A stretch of DNA of 18,068 nucleotides from B3-G11 sp036985855 (GCA_036985855.1 BTQL01000050.1:1-18068); one strand, 5' to 3'. Shown: positions 8,008-14,641, counted from the stretch's first letter. Numbers and translations: made by a program. The notes: generated from the sequence alone by a model not told the origin.

Positions 8008-8834
8008 GAAGCTGCCGACGCCTTCTTCTTGCGTCGTGACCTTCCACCACCGCCTGTGGGCGCTTCCCACTTGAAGAAGCGGACGGCAAGGAACACGGCT
8101 ACAAGACCCCACAACACCATGTAGGCGAGCGACACCCAGTTCCAACCACTGCCGACGGTCAGGGGGTTGAAGGCTGACACGAAGGGCTCGACGAAGTGCT
8201 TCAGTGGGAAGAAGCTCGCAACCGCGTCGAGCCAGGCTGGCGAATCTTGGGACGGGACGATGAATACACCAGAGAAAAATGCGAGAGGAAGCAGAGTTGC
8301 GTTTGTGACAGCTGTTGCCGCTTCGCCGCTCGACACGACTGCAGCGACGAGCAGGCCGAGCGCCGCAAATGACGCAACGCCGACGATGAACGTCATGATC
8401 GCTGACGCGAGTGTGGCTGCGTAGATCTGCACACCGTAGAACACGACACCGATAACCATCATTATCAGCACAGCGATCGTTGCGATCATGACCGCCGAGA
8501 TGATCTTGCCTCCCATATACACGGCCGATGGGAGAGGTGTGCCTCGCACGCGCTTGAGGATCCCTTGATCTCGTTGATAGGCGGTCGTCACGGCAAGGTT
8601 GGTGTAGGTCGCAGATACCGCGGCGAACACCGCCATCGACGGTGCGTAGTACTGAGCTGTTGTGACACCGAGGTAGTCGATCTCCTGATTTCCGAACACG
8701 AGTGCGAATACGACGAAGATCATCAACGGAAAGAACAAGGTGAAGAAGGCAGCCAAGGGGTTTCGGAAGAAGATCTTGTTCTGGTACTGCGTCTGGCCCA
8801 ACAGGAGCCCGAAGCTGGAGGGACGCTCAGACAT
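8004..8834 (-). CDS. ABC-2 type exporter permease (DrrB-like)
   Basis: 276 residues from ATG 8834, chosen because GGGGGAG ends 6 nt upstream; ATG 8840 is in frame but touches that ribosome site. About six TM helices: the first at NPLAAFFTLFFPLMIFVVFALVFG, then ATYTNLAVTTAYQRDQGILKRV, the usual cytoplasmic coupling stretch (R-D-x-G-x-L-K-R-x-R-G-T-P-L), and a late FFSGVFIVPSQ segment as in DrrB/NodJ-like permeases. The tail is rich in Gly, Arg and Lys. The start lies inside the end of the ATPase gene (8-bp overlap) and the stop overlaps the GNAT gene, so all three genes are one translationally coupled operon. Confidence 0.92.
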   Translation of the reverse strand: MSERPSSFGLLLGQTQYQNKIFFRNPLAAFFTLFFPLMIFVVFALVFGNQEIDYLGVTTAQYYAPSMAVFAAVSATYTNLAVTTAYQRDQGILKRVRGTPLPSAVYMGGKIISAVMIATIAVLIMMVIGVVFYGVQIYAATLASAIMTFIVGVASFAALGLLVAAVVSSGEAATAVTNATLLPLAFFSGVFIVPSQDSPAWLDAVASFFPLKHFVEPFVSAFNPLTVGSGWNWVSLAYMVLWGLVAVFLAVRFFKWEAPTGGGGRSRRKKKASAAS

Positions 8835-9729
8835 CGCCATCTCCCCCCGTCAGCCGGAGATAGATGTCCTCGAGAGACGGACGGCTGACGCTGAGGCCAA
8901 CCAGATCGACTCCGTGATCGATGGCCCAACCGGTTATCCGGTAGAGATCGCGGGTCGGGTCAGTCGACCTCACCGTCACCCGGCCGTTCTCCGAATGCGA
9001 AATATCATCTGAAGGCAGACCTTCGATCGACTGTCCGTTCGACTGGAACGTGATGAGCGTGCTCGCGCTCTCCCGCCCACCGAGCGTGTCGGGTGTGCCC
9101 TCAGCAACGATCCGACCTCGAGCGATCACCGCAACCCGATCAGCGAGATACTGCGCCTCGTCCATGTAATGAGTCGTCAGCAGCACCGTCTTGCCAAGCG
9201 ACGTGAGGTTCTCAACGATGGACCATGCCTGACGGCGAGCAGAGGGATCGAACCCTGTGGTCGGCTCGTCGAGAAAGATGAGCTCTGGATCACCAACTAT
9301 GCCCAGAGCGAGTTCGAGTCTTCGTCGTTGACCACCCGAGAGTGTCTTTATACGCGAGTCTGTCTTCTCATCAAGACCGACGAGCTCAATCAGATCACCA
9401 GTCGCTCGCCGGTTCGGAAATACCGAGCCGTATACATCGATGACTTCCCCAACCGTGAGTTGCTCTTCGATCGCTGTCTCCTGGAGCACGATGCCGATGC
9501 GTTCCCTGTAAGAGCGCTCTGCCTTCTGTGGGTCGAAACCCAGCACGGACACGGACCCTGACGTCTTCGACCGGTAACCCTCGAGAATCTCAACGATGGT
9601 GGATTTCCCGGCACCGTTCGGGCCAAGAAGGGCGAACACCTCACCTGCATCGACATGCAGATCGACGCCCGCGACGGCCTCGATGTCGCCGTAGTGCTTG
9701 ACGAGCCCGGCTACTTCGATGACAGACAT
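8827..9729 (-). CDS. ABC exporter ATP-binding subunit (DrrA-like)
   Basis: 300 residues from ATG 9729 (a start at 9747 is also in frame). Canonical ABC motifs: Walker A GPNGAGKST (36-44), Q-loop Gln near 83, LSGGQ (130-134) followed by RRRLELAL, Walker B LIFLDEP (about 150-156), and the H-loop His187 in TTHYMDEA. The C-terminal SLEDIYLRLTG ending is typical of DrrA/multidrug ATPases. It powers the downstream DrrB-like permease, which overlaps its end. A purine-rich GGTGG lies about 10 nt before the start. The GlnR-like array at 9812-9871 is upstream of this operon too, at 83-142 bp from the start codon, although it is better placed for amt. Confidence 0.95.
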   Translation of the reverse strand: MSVIEVAGLVKHYGDIEAVAGVDLHVDAGEVFALLGPNGAGKSTIVEILEGYRSKTSGSVSVLGFDPQKAERSYRERIGIVLQETAIEEQLTVGEVIDVYGSVFPNRRATGDLIELVGLDEKTDSRIKTLSGGQRRRLELALGIVGDPELIFLDEPTTGFDPSARRQAWSIVENLTSLGKTVLLTTHYMDEAQYLADRVAVIARGRIVAEGTPDTLGGRESASTLITFQSNGQSIEGLPSDDISHSENGRVTVRSTDPTRDLYRITGWAIDHGVDLVGLSVSRPSLEDIYLRLTGGDGDV

Positions 9730-9811
9730 GCCGCTATTCCACCACATGCCGGGTCCGTACCACGCGAGGGAGATTCGACTGCCGTGTTCCCTACTCCGTG
9801 CTCCGCGCCTC

Positions 9812-9871
9812 GAAACAGAGCCGAAACATCTTCGTACGGAACCCGTAACGGTGGGGTAACGGTGGGGTAAC
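9812..9871 (+). promoter_or_regulatory. Putative GlnR-type nitrogen-control array upstream of amt
   Basis: Six 5-mers lie at an exact 11-bp pitch: GAAAC 9812, GAAAC 9823, GTACG 9834, GTAAC 9845, GTAAC 9856 and GTAAC 9867, each followed by 6 bp. The known actinobacterial GlnR box is GTNAC-N6-GAAAC, often repeated every 22 bp, and amt is a classic GlnR target. The last three units include two identical 11-bp copies. The array ends just before a possible -10 (TACCGT 9877-9882) and covers the -35 region, as expected for an activator of the OmpR fold. GlnR itself is not encoded here, so the assignment rests on pattern and target. Confidence 0.65.
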
Positions 9872-9876
9872 GCTCA

Positions 9877-9882
9877 TACCGT
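9877..9882 (+). promoter_or_regulatory. Putative -10 element of the amt promoter
   Basis: TACCGT lies immediately after the 11-bp-phased array and about 50 nt before the amt start. A normal -35 is not visible and its position is taken up by the array, consistent with an activator-dependent promoter. Confidence 0.35.
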
Positions 9883-9931
9883 ACGTTCTCTCCATCAGAC
9901 GGATAGACGTGGCCCGAAGTGGAGGAAACCA

Positions 9932-11299
9932 ATGAAACGAAGACTCATTCTGGTGACGGGAACGACAGCGTTCCTCGTTGTCGGCCCACTTGCAGCCGGT
10001 GCGATGGCGCAGGAGGTTTCCGTCACCGAGCTCGCAGCGGCAATCGACAGTGTGTGGCTGTTCGTCGCAGCGGCTCTGGTGATGTTCATGCAGGCAGGCT
10101 TTGCGATGGTGGAAGCCGGATTCACCCGCGCAAAGAATGCGGGGAACATCATCATGAAGAATGTGATGGACTTCTCTGTGGGGAGCATCACGTACTGGGC
10201 GTTTGGGTTTGCCCTCGCGTACGGCGGATCCTCGGTCGGTGGATTCGTTGCATACGGCGACGTGTTCTTCTTCAACGATTTGACACGAGCCGGTGAGTGG
10301 TTCTTCCAGGTCGTTTTTGCTGCCGTCGCGGCGACGATCGTCTCTGGTGCGCTTGCGGGCCGCGTGAAGTTCATGTCCTACCTGATCTACACAACGTTGA
10401 TCACAGGCTTCATCTACCCAATCGTCACGTTTTGGGTGTGGGGCGGTGGTTGGCTTTCTGAGATCGGCTTTTTCGACTTCGCAGGGTCGGGTGTTGTGCA
10501 CATGCTCGGTGGAGTCGCTGCTCTCGCAGGTGTCCTCGTCGTCGGACCCCGAATCGACAAGTACGACGAGTCAGGCAAGGCTCGCATCATCCCAGGACAC
10601 TCGGTAACCCTCGGTGCTTTGGGAGTGTTCATTCTCTGGTTCGGCTGGTACGGCTTCAACGCAGGGTCGACACTGGCAGCGGTGGGTCAGGACATCGCGA
10701 CACCAGCCGTGACTACGACCCTCGCTGCGTCCGCCGGTGCCCTCAGTGCAATGGTGACGTCGTGGCTCATCGCAGGCAAACCCGATGTCGGGTTCACGCT
10801 CAACGGAGTTCTGGCCGGCCTCGTGGGCATCACGGCCGGTACGGCGAGTCTCTCGTTCGGAGCGTCGGTGCTCACGGGTCTCGTCGCAGGCGTGATCATG
10901 GTGCTCTCGGTCATGGCTCTTGAGAGGGTGGGCATCGACGACCCAGTTGGTGCCATTTCAGTTCACGGCGCTGCCGGGCTCTGGGGCCTACTGGCTGTGG
11001 GGCTGCTGAGTTCAGATGCGAACGTTGGTGTTCAACTGGTCGGTGCACTCGCGATCGCGGGGTGGGCGTTCGGCACAAGCTTTGCGATCTTCAAGATCAT
11101 CGACATGGCCGTAGGAATGCGGGTCACCGCCGCGGAAGAGCACGAGGGTCTCGATCGCTCAGAGCACGGCGGCGAGGCATACCCCGAGTTCGTGTTCCAG
11201 GAACAGGTTGCATGGGCCCGGGATCTGGATCCCGTGGGATCGAATGGGCGCTTGTCAGGCATCGGGTATCAGGGACGGAGGAGAGTCCCTTCCCGTTGA
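9932..11299 (+). CDS. amt: Ammonium transporter, Amt/MEP/Rh family
   Basis: 455 residues. The ATG follows GGAGG closely. A signal-like N-terminus (MKRR, hydrophobic run, AMA) is followed by about eleven TM helices. The signature DFAGSGVVH (182-190) holds the conserved Asp and first pore His; the second pore His is at 345 in ISVHGAAGLWG. Other family blocks are VMFMQAGFAMVEAG, RAKNAGNIIMKN and the C-terminal EEHEGLDRSEHGGEAYPEF that normally contacts the PII protein GlnK. After AYPEF, where many homologues stop, about 35 further residues follow, ending in a basic RRRVPSR; they come from repeat-rich DNA. No glnK or glnD follows, unlike the usual actinobacterial operon. Regulation by nitrogen status is suggested by the upstream array. 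Confidence 0.96.
   Translation: MKRRLILVTGTTAFLVVGPLAAGAMAQEVSVTELAAAIDSVWLFVAAALVMFMQAGFAMVEAGFTRAKNAGNIIMKNVMDFSVGSITYWAFGFALAYGGSSVGGFVAYGDVFFFNDLTRAGEWFFQVVFAAVAATIVSGALAGRVKFMSYLIYTTLITGFIYPIVTFWVWGGGWLSEIGFFDFAGSGVVHMLGGVAALAGVLVVGPRIDKYDESGKARIIPGHSVTLGALGVFILWFGWYGFNAGSTLAAVGQDIATPAVTTTLAASAGALSAMVTSWLIAGKPDVGFTLNGVLAGLVGITAGTASLSFGASVLTGLVAGVIMVLSVMALERVGIDDPVGAISVHGAAGLWGLLAVGLLSSDANVGVQLVGALAIAGWAFGTSFAIFKIIDMAVGMRVTAAEEHEGLDRSEHGGEAYPEFVFQEQVAWARDLDPVGSNGRLSGIGYQGRRRVPSR
11219..11234. repeat. 16-bp palindrome inside the amt 3' end
   Basis: CGGGATC-TG-GATCCCG, with 7-bp perfect arms, lies within the codons of the extra C-terminal tail of the Amt protein. It is the first of several repeat structures between here and 11383. 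Confidence 0.6.
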
Positions 11300-11343
11300 C
11301 AGGGAGGGGGACTCCAGTCACGTGTCAGGCATCAGGTGTCACG
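11253..11343 (+). repeat. Imperfect direct repeat, two 21-bp copies
   Basis: TGTCAGGCATC begins at 11253 and again at 11323, 70 bp apart. Over 21 bp the copies (11253-11273 and 11323-11343) share 18 bases. The first is inside the amt coding tail; the second is in the intergenic spacer. Between them is an imperfect hairpin at 11283-11314 (GAGTCCC paired with GGGACTC, loop including the amt stop). Confidence 0.6.
11283..11314. repeat. Imperfect hairpin overlapping the amt stop codon
   Basis: GAGTCCC at 11283-11289 pairs with GGGACTC at 11308-11314. The bases inside it, which include the stop TGA 11297-11299, pair only partly. It could slow or end transcription, but there is no T-run after it. 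Confidence 0.4.
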
Positions 11344-11349
11344 GAACAA

Positions 11350-11383
11350 CGAGTTTCTCTCCGCTCCGGCGGGGAGAAACTCG
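11350..11383. terminator. Strong hairpin between convergent amt and exonuclease genes
   Basis: A 15-bp stem (11350-11364 with 11369-11383, one G-T pair) closes a TCCG tetraloop. The arms start CGAGTTTCTC and end GAGAAACTCG. On the minus strand the stem is followed by GTTGTTCC, a weak T-rich tail, so it best serves the exonuclease gene, whose stop is 5 bp away. It can also fold in amt mRNA and probably separates the two convergent units. Confidence 0.8.
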
Positions 11384-11387
11384 GCAC

Positions 11388-12266
11388 CTAATCCTCACCG
11401 AACCAGCGGGAGGGGCGGGTTCTCAGGCCTGTGAACCCGAGCTCATCGCAAAGGGACTCGTATGCGTCGCGGTCGACACCTTTCCACTCGAGATCGGAGA
11501 GAGCCTGCGGGATGTCTGCATCGCTTCGCAAGGTTGCGAGATCTCTGTACAGAAGGGCATCGTCCATTCGATCTCGGAGGATCGCCGCAAGGTTGGCTGC
11601 ACTGCGAACCTTCACGTCCCAATCGTCTTCAGAAGCAGGTATCGCATCGAGGTGTCCGTACCTTGCAAGGAGCGTCCCTGCGGATTTCGCACCCCAACCC
11701 GGAAGTCCGGGGATGCCGTCCGCTGTGTCCCCGACGAGTCCCAGGTAGTCCGGTATGGACTCGGGTGAAACCCCGAATTTCTCCCTCGTACCATCTGCAT
11801 CGATGAAAACACCCTTACGCCTGTCGTACCCCACGATCTTCGGGTTTCCAAAGAGCTGGGTCATGTCCTTGTCCGGACTCATGATGACGACCCGGTCGAC
11901 CTCGCCCACGAACTTCACCGCTGCCGAGGCCAGACCATCATCCGCCTCGTGCTCGATCATCGACCATACGGTCACTCCCATAGCCACCATGGCTCGCTCT
12001 GCGACTGGAAATTGGGCATACAGCTCCGGCGGTGTGCCCTCGCCGGTCTTGTAGCCATCGAACATGTCGTTGCGAAACGATTCGATCACCGAGTCGAAGG
12101 CTGCTCCGATGTGCGTCACCTCGCCACCATCAAGAAGGCTGAGCGTCGAGGACATGAGACCGGAAACGGCTCCGATCTCCCAACCCTCCGATGTCTGGCG
12201 CGGAGGAGCACCGAAATGGCTGCGGAAGAGCTCATAGGTGCCATCAAGCAGATGCAACGTCGTCAT
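11388..12266 (-). CDS. Stand-alone 5'-3' exonuclease / flap endonuclease (PIN plus H3TH domains)
   Basis: 292 residues, matching the N-terminal nuclease domain of DNA polymerase I without the polymerase. Metal-binding acidic positions are visible: Asp8 (LLDGTYELFRSH), Asp58 (AFDSVIESFRND), the HEADDGLAS block (106-114), SPDKDMTQL (130-138), and VGDTADGIPGLPGWGAKSA (178-196). The last begins the H3TH DNA-binding motif with its GIPGLPG loop. The enzyme would remove RNA primers and 5' flaps during lagging-strand replication and repair. TAGGGT at 12273-12278 (minus strand) lies 6 nt before the ATG, so the mRNA is probably leaderless. The gene is divergent from the sulfurtransferase gene (74 bp between starts). 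Confidence 0.93.
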   Translation of the reverse strand: MTTLHLLDGTYELFRSHFGAPPRQTSEGWEIGAVSGLMSSTLSLLDGGEVTHIGAAFDSVIESFRNDMFDGYKTGEGTPPELYAQFPVAERAMVAMGVTVWSMIEHEADDGLASAAVKFVGEVDRVVIMSPDKDMTQLFGNPKIVGYDRRKGVFIDADGTREKFGVSPESIPDYLGLVGDTADGIPGLPGWGAKSAGTLLARYGHLDAIPASEDDWDVKVRSAANLAAILRDRMDDALLYRDLATLRSDADIPQALSDLEWKGVDRDAYESLCDELGFTGLRTRPSRWFGED

Positions 12267-12272
12267 CCGGTC

Positions 12273-12278
12273 ACCCTA
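12273..12278 (-). promoter_or_regulatory. Putative -10 element (TAGGGT) for the exonuclease gene
   Basis: On the minus strand TAGGGT ends 6 nt before ATG 12266. No ribosome site is present. Together with the divergent element at 12329 it fills the short spacer between the two starts. Confidence 0.45.
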
Positions 12279-12328
12279 ACGACAGGTTCTGGCAGATGCC
12301 GGTCGATATCTGCGCTCCCTGATACTGA

Positions 12329-12334
12329 TACATT
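12329..12334 (+). promoter_or_regulatory. Putative -10 element (TACATT) for the sulfurtransferase gene
   Basis: TACATT ends 6 nt before ATG 12341, with no ribosome site, suggesting a leaderless transcript. Confidence 0.5.
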
Positions 12335-12340
12335 CGGGGC

Positions 12341-13171
12341 ATGGCCAATCCTCTCATCACGGTCGAGGAACTGAAGGACATCCTTGGGAACGAGGACATG
12401 CGCGTGGTCGACTGCCGGTGGTACCTGGGGAATCCCGATGGAGGGTCTTCCGCGTACCACGAAGGGCACATCCAAGGTGCCATGTTTGCCTCGTTGGACA
12501 CCGAGCTTTCGGGTGACGTCGGACCGGGGCGCCATCCTCTTCCCTCACCCGACGACTTCGCCAAATTCTTGGCGAGACTCGGAATCAGCCCTTCAACGAC
12601 GGTTGTGACGTACGACGACCGCGGTGGCGCGGTAGCTTCTCGACTCTGGTGGATGCTGACGGACCAAGGACACAAGAGAACATCGGTACTCGATGGTGGG
12701 ATCCAGGCCTGGATCAGCGATGGTCAAGCCCTCGCGACAGATGAAGGGCAGCCGCAGGTTGGCACCTTTCGGACCCGTCCGTGGAGAGACATCGTCGACA
12801 GACGCGCTGTCGTCTCCCGAAAGGACAATGCGCTCCTGATAGACGCTCGTGCCCTTGAGCGCTACCGCGGCGAAGAGGAACCCGTCGATCCAAAGGCCGG
12901 CCATATACCAGGAGCCATCTCGCTGCCCCAGACCGGCAACCTCGCGGACGAACTCACCTTCCTTCCTCCCGGTGTACTGCGGTCTCGGTTCGCAAACATC
13001 GGCATCACAGGGCGGGACACCGTCATATCTCACTGTGGCTCGGGTGTCACCGCGTGCCACAACATCCTGGCAATGGAGGTAGCAGGCATCCGACGGCCCC
13101 TGCTCTATGTAGGTTCTTGGAGCGACTGGTCATCGACCGATCTCCCCGTAGCGACCGGACAGCAACCCTGA
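12341..13171 (+). CDS. sseA: Thiosulfate/3-mercaptopyruvate sulfurtransferase (two rhodanese domains)
   Basis: 276 residues in two rhodanese-fold halves. The N-terminal half (about 5-130) has the CDC25-like VVDCRWYLG opening and AYHEGHIQGAMF, but its active-site loop reads TYDDRGG with no Cys, so it is structural, as in known family members. The C-terminal half (about 150-270) carries LLIDARALERYRGE, AGHIPGAISLP and the catalytic loop CGSGVTACH, with Cys232 as the persulfide-forming residue. The CGSGVTA form favours 3-mercaptopyruvate sulfurtransferase over thiosulfate sulfurtransferase. It moves sulfane sulfur from the donor to cyanide, thioredoxin or other acceptors in the cytoplasm. The gene appears to be transcribed alone. 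Confidence 0.94.
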   Translation: MANPLITVEELKDILGNEDMRVVDCRWYLGNPDGGSSAYHEGHIQGAMFASLDTELSGDVGPGRHPLPSPDDFAKFLARLGISPSTTVVTYDDRGGAVASRLWWMLTDQGHKRTSVLDGGIQAWISDGQALATDEGQPQVGTFRTRPWRDIVDRRAVVSRKDNALLIDARALERYRGEEEPVDPKAGHIPGAISLPQTGNLADELTFLPPGVLRSRFANIGITGRDTVISHCGSGVTACHNILAMEVAGIRRPLLYVGSWSDWSSTDLPVATGQQP

Positions 13172-13204
13172 GCGCCGTACTCGGCACCATCCACAGGTCG
13201 AGAA

Positions 13205-13210
13205 TATTGT
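13205..13210 (+). promoter_or_regulatory. Possible -10 element upstream of the methyltransferase gene
   Basis: TATTGT in a locally AT-rich patch is the best promoter-like hexamer in the 188-bp gap between the sulfurtransferase and the methyltransferase. It would give a leader of about 55 nt to the small ORF at 13271. No clear -35 is visible. Confidence 0.25.
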
Positions 13211-13270
13211 GACCGACCGGATAGCCCACGCGTCATTCCTCGTGCACACACACCTCTCGGAGGAGCAATC

Positions 13271-13363
13271 ATGAAGGCGGAGCGAAGGTCGCCTCGAACG
13301 CATCGCAAGGGTCATCCTGATCACCACTCTGGGCCAACAGAGATGTCATGGTCTTGCCCATGA
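13271..13363 (+). CDS. Possible 30-codon small ORF coupled to the ICMT-like gene
   Basis: ATG 13271 has the best ribosome site nearby (CGGAGGAG ending 6 nt upstream), while the following gene has none at either possible start. The frame runs 30 codons to TGA 13361-13363, which overlaps ATG 13360 as ATGA. The peptide begins MKAERRSPRTHRK and is rich in Arg, His and Pro; it matches no family I know. It may be a leader peptide that delivers ribosomes to the methyltransferase gene, or the remnant of a longer gene. Composition alone does not show that the peptide is functional. Confidence 0.4.
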   Translation: MKAERRSPRTHRKGHPDHHSGPTEMSWSCP

Positions 13364-13842
13364 CTGAGGCACTCTCCCACACCCGGCGCGACACCGCATT
13401 TGCGTGGTTCTTCGTAGCCATCCAGGCCGCGTTGCTTGGAGTGATGGTGTTCTACCCACGCGACCTCGGGTGGTCGCCAACTCCGCTCATGCGAACCGTT
13501 GGCTCCCTATTCATGGGCGCCGGGGTCATCGTCGGGTTCTGGTCGGCAGCCCACCTCGGTCGAGGCTTGACGCCATCTCCTCTACCCAACAATGCTGCTC
13601 GACTTGTTACCAAAGGCCCCTACCGGTTCGTCCGGCACCCGATCTACACGTCGGTCATACTCCTCGGCATCGGCATCGCAATCCGATCAGGCAGCTGGAT
13701 CGTGACCGTGGCCCTGATCGGCCTCGTATTGCTCTTTGCTGTGAAGTCCCGCTGGGAAGAGATGCACCTCGACGACACCTTCCCCGGATACAAGCAATAC
13801 TTGAAGACGACGGGCAGATTCCTCCCCAGATTCTCGCACTGA
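13360..13842 (+). CDS. ICMT-like membrane methyltransferase (isoprenylcysteine carboxyl methyltransferase family)
   Basis: 160 residues from ATG 13360 (or 164 from ATG 13348). Three or four TM helices precede and surround the family core GPYRFVRHPIYTSVILLGIG, then the KSRWEEMHLDDTFPGYKQYLKTTGRFLP block. The R-H-P and E-E-x-x-L residues form the AdoMet site in ICMT/PEMT-fold enzymes. Bacterial members methylate unknown, probably lipid or isoprenoid-linked, carboxylates; true prenylated-protein substrates are not expected in bacteria. No ribosome site precedes either start. The 13360 start overlaps the stop of the small ORF at 13271-13363, suggesting translational coupling, and I chose it for that reason. 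Confidence 0.85.
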   Translation: MTEALSHTRRDTAFAWFFVAIQAALLGVMVFYPRDLGWSPTPLMRTVGSLFMGAGVIVGFWSAAHLGRGLTPSPLPNNAARLVTKGPYRFVRHPIYTSVILLGIGIAIRSGSWIVTVALIGLVLLFAVKSRWEEMHLDDTFPGYKQYLKTTGRFLPRFSH

Positions 13843-13872
13843 TGCTCGACCGTCGCGTACGGATGTCAGCGA

Positions 13873-13878
13873 TACACT
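13873..13878 (+). promoter_or_regulatory. Putative -10 element (TACACT) for the ECF sigma gene
   Basis: TACACT ends 8 nt before ATG 13887; there is no ribosome site. The site fits a leaderless start. No distinct -35 motif that might show autoregulation by the sigma factor could be recognised. Confidence 0.45.
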
Positions 13879-13886
13879 TGTGATAC

Positions 13887-14411
13887 ATGACAACGGCGAA
13901 CAGGAGCGAGACCATCGACAAGCCGATCTCACGACTCTTCGGCCAGTTCGCAGACGCCATTTACACACTCGGATATCGCATCGTCGGCGACCGCCATCTC
14001 GCGGAGGACGTCGTGCAGGAGACATTCATGAAGGTGATGCGATCTCTGCCGGCATATCGGGGTGAAGGTCCCATCGGGGGATGGATCTACCGCATCGGGT
14101 ACCGGGAGGCGATCACCGTCACCCGAATGCGGCGGGAAGACCCAATTGATCCGACCACATTCACTGTGACATCCTTGGCTTCAGGCGCGTCCGTGGAACG
14201 TGAGGTTCTCAACATCGAACTCGTCGGGCGACTCGATGATGCGATGCACCAGCTCTCGGAGCCAGTTCGCGCAGCATTCACTCTGCGTGACATCCAGGGC
14301 CTGCCAACGTCCGAAGTCGCATCGATTCTCCAAGTGTCCGAATCAGCCGTCAAGATGCGCCTCGCCAGAGCAAGAGAAGCTCTGCGTGTTCAATTGAAGG
14401 AGTACCTCTGA
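13887..14411 (+). CDS. ECF-subfamily RNA polymerase sigma factor
   Basis: 174 residues. Region 2 (about 17-85) reads LFGQFADAIYTLGYRIVGD, then HLAEDVVQETFMKVMRSLPAYRG, then GGWIYRIGYREAITVTR: the core-binding and -10-recognition helices. Region 4 (about 118-170) includes LSEPVRAAFTLRDIQGLPTSEVASILQVSE and AVKMRLARAREALR, the -35-recognising helix-turn-helix. Regions 1 and 3 are absent, as in all ECF factors. The stop overlaps the next start (TGATG), so the sigma factor and its putative anti-sigma factor are made together. The signal and regulon are unknown. Confidence 0.95.
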   Translation: MTTANRSETIDKPISRLFGQFADAIYTLGYRIVGDRHLAEDVVQETFMKVMRSLPAYRGEGPIGGWIYRIGYREAITVTRMRREDPIDPTTFTVTSLASGASVEREVLNIELVGRLDDAMHQLSEPVRAAFTLRDIQGLPTSEVASILQVSESAVKMRLARAREALRVQLKEYL

Positions 14412-14641
14412 TGGGCCTGTCGTGCGACGACCTCGATGCGATGCTGCCTGAGTTCCTCGATGGCTCTGTCAGCAAGGATGAAGAGGTGCTTGCGGCAGAG
14501 CACCTCGCAACCTGTGAGGCATGCACCGCCGAGTTGAGCGAGCTCCAGAGTGTCACACAGCTGTACCGCACGCACGGGACGATGCAACTCCCCGACGAGG
14601 CGCGAGAGAGGATCTCAGCGGTCCTCGGGCTCGAGAGCTAG
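14411..14641 (+). CDS. Soluble zinc-binding anti-sigma factor (ZAS domain)
   Basis: 76 residues, starting 1 nt before the sigma gene ends. The zinc motif H-x3-C-x2-C is seen as HLATCEAC in the middle of the protein, preceded by the helix LDAMLPEFLDGSVSKDEE usual in ZAS domains and followed by an amphipathic helix (ELSELQSVTQLYRTH). There is no transmembrane segment or sensor domain, so it should be cytoplasmic, like RsrA/ChrR-N types, and might sense redox state or metal directly through the Cys pair. It is expected to sequester the sigma factor encoded just upstream. Confidence 0.9.
   Translation: MGLSCDDLDAMLPEFLDGSVSKDEEVLAAEHLATCEACTAELSELQSVTQLYRTHGTMQLPDEARERISAVLGLES

Noticed and set aside
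9845..9871. GTAACGGTGGG tandem copies as a minisatellite or CRISPR remnant
   Set aside because: Only two exact copies, no spacers, and the 11-bp phase extends to non-identical GAAAC/GTACG units upstream, which fits a regulator box better.
9791..10501. 236-residue minus-strand frame over the amt promoter and 5' end
   Set aside because: Antisense to amt and to the phased regulatory repeats; charged, low-complexity shadow translation.
13172..13270. Remnant of a gene in the gap after the sulfurtransferase
   Set aside because: All three plus frames are short or interrupted and no protein motif could be recognised; minus-strand frames there overlap the sulfurtransferase end and look like shadows.
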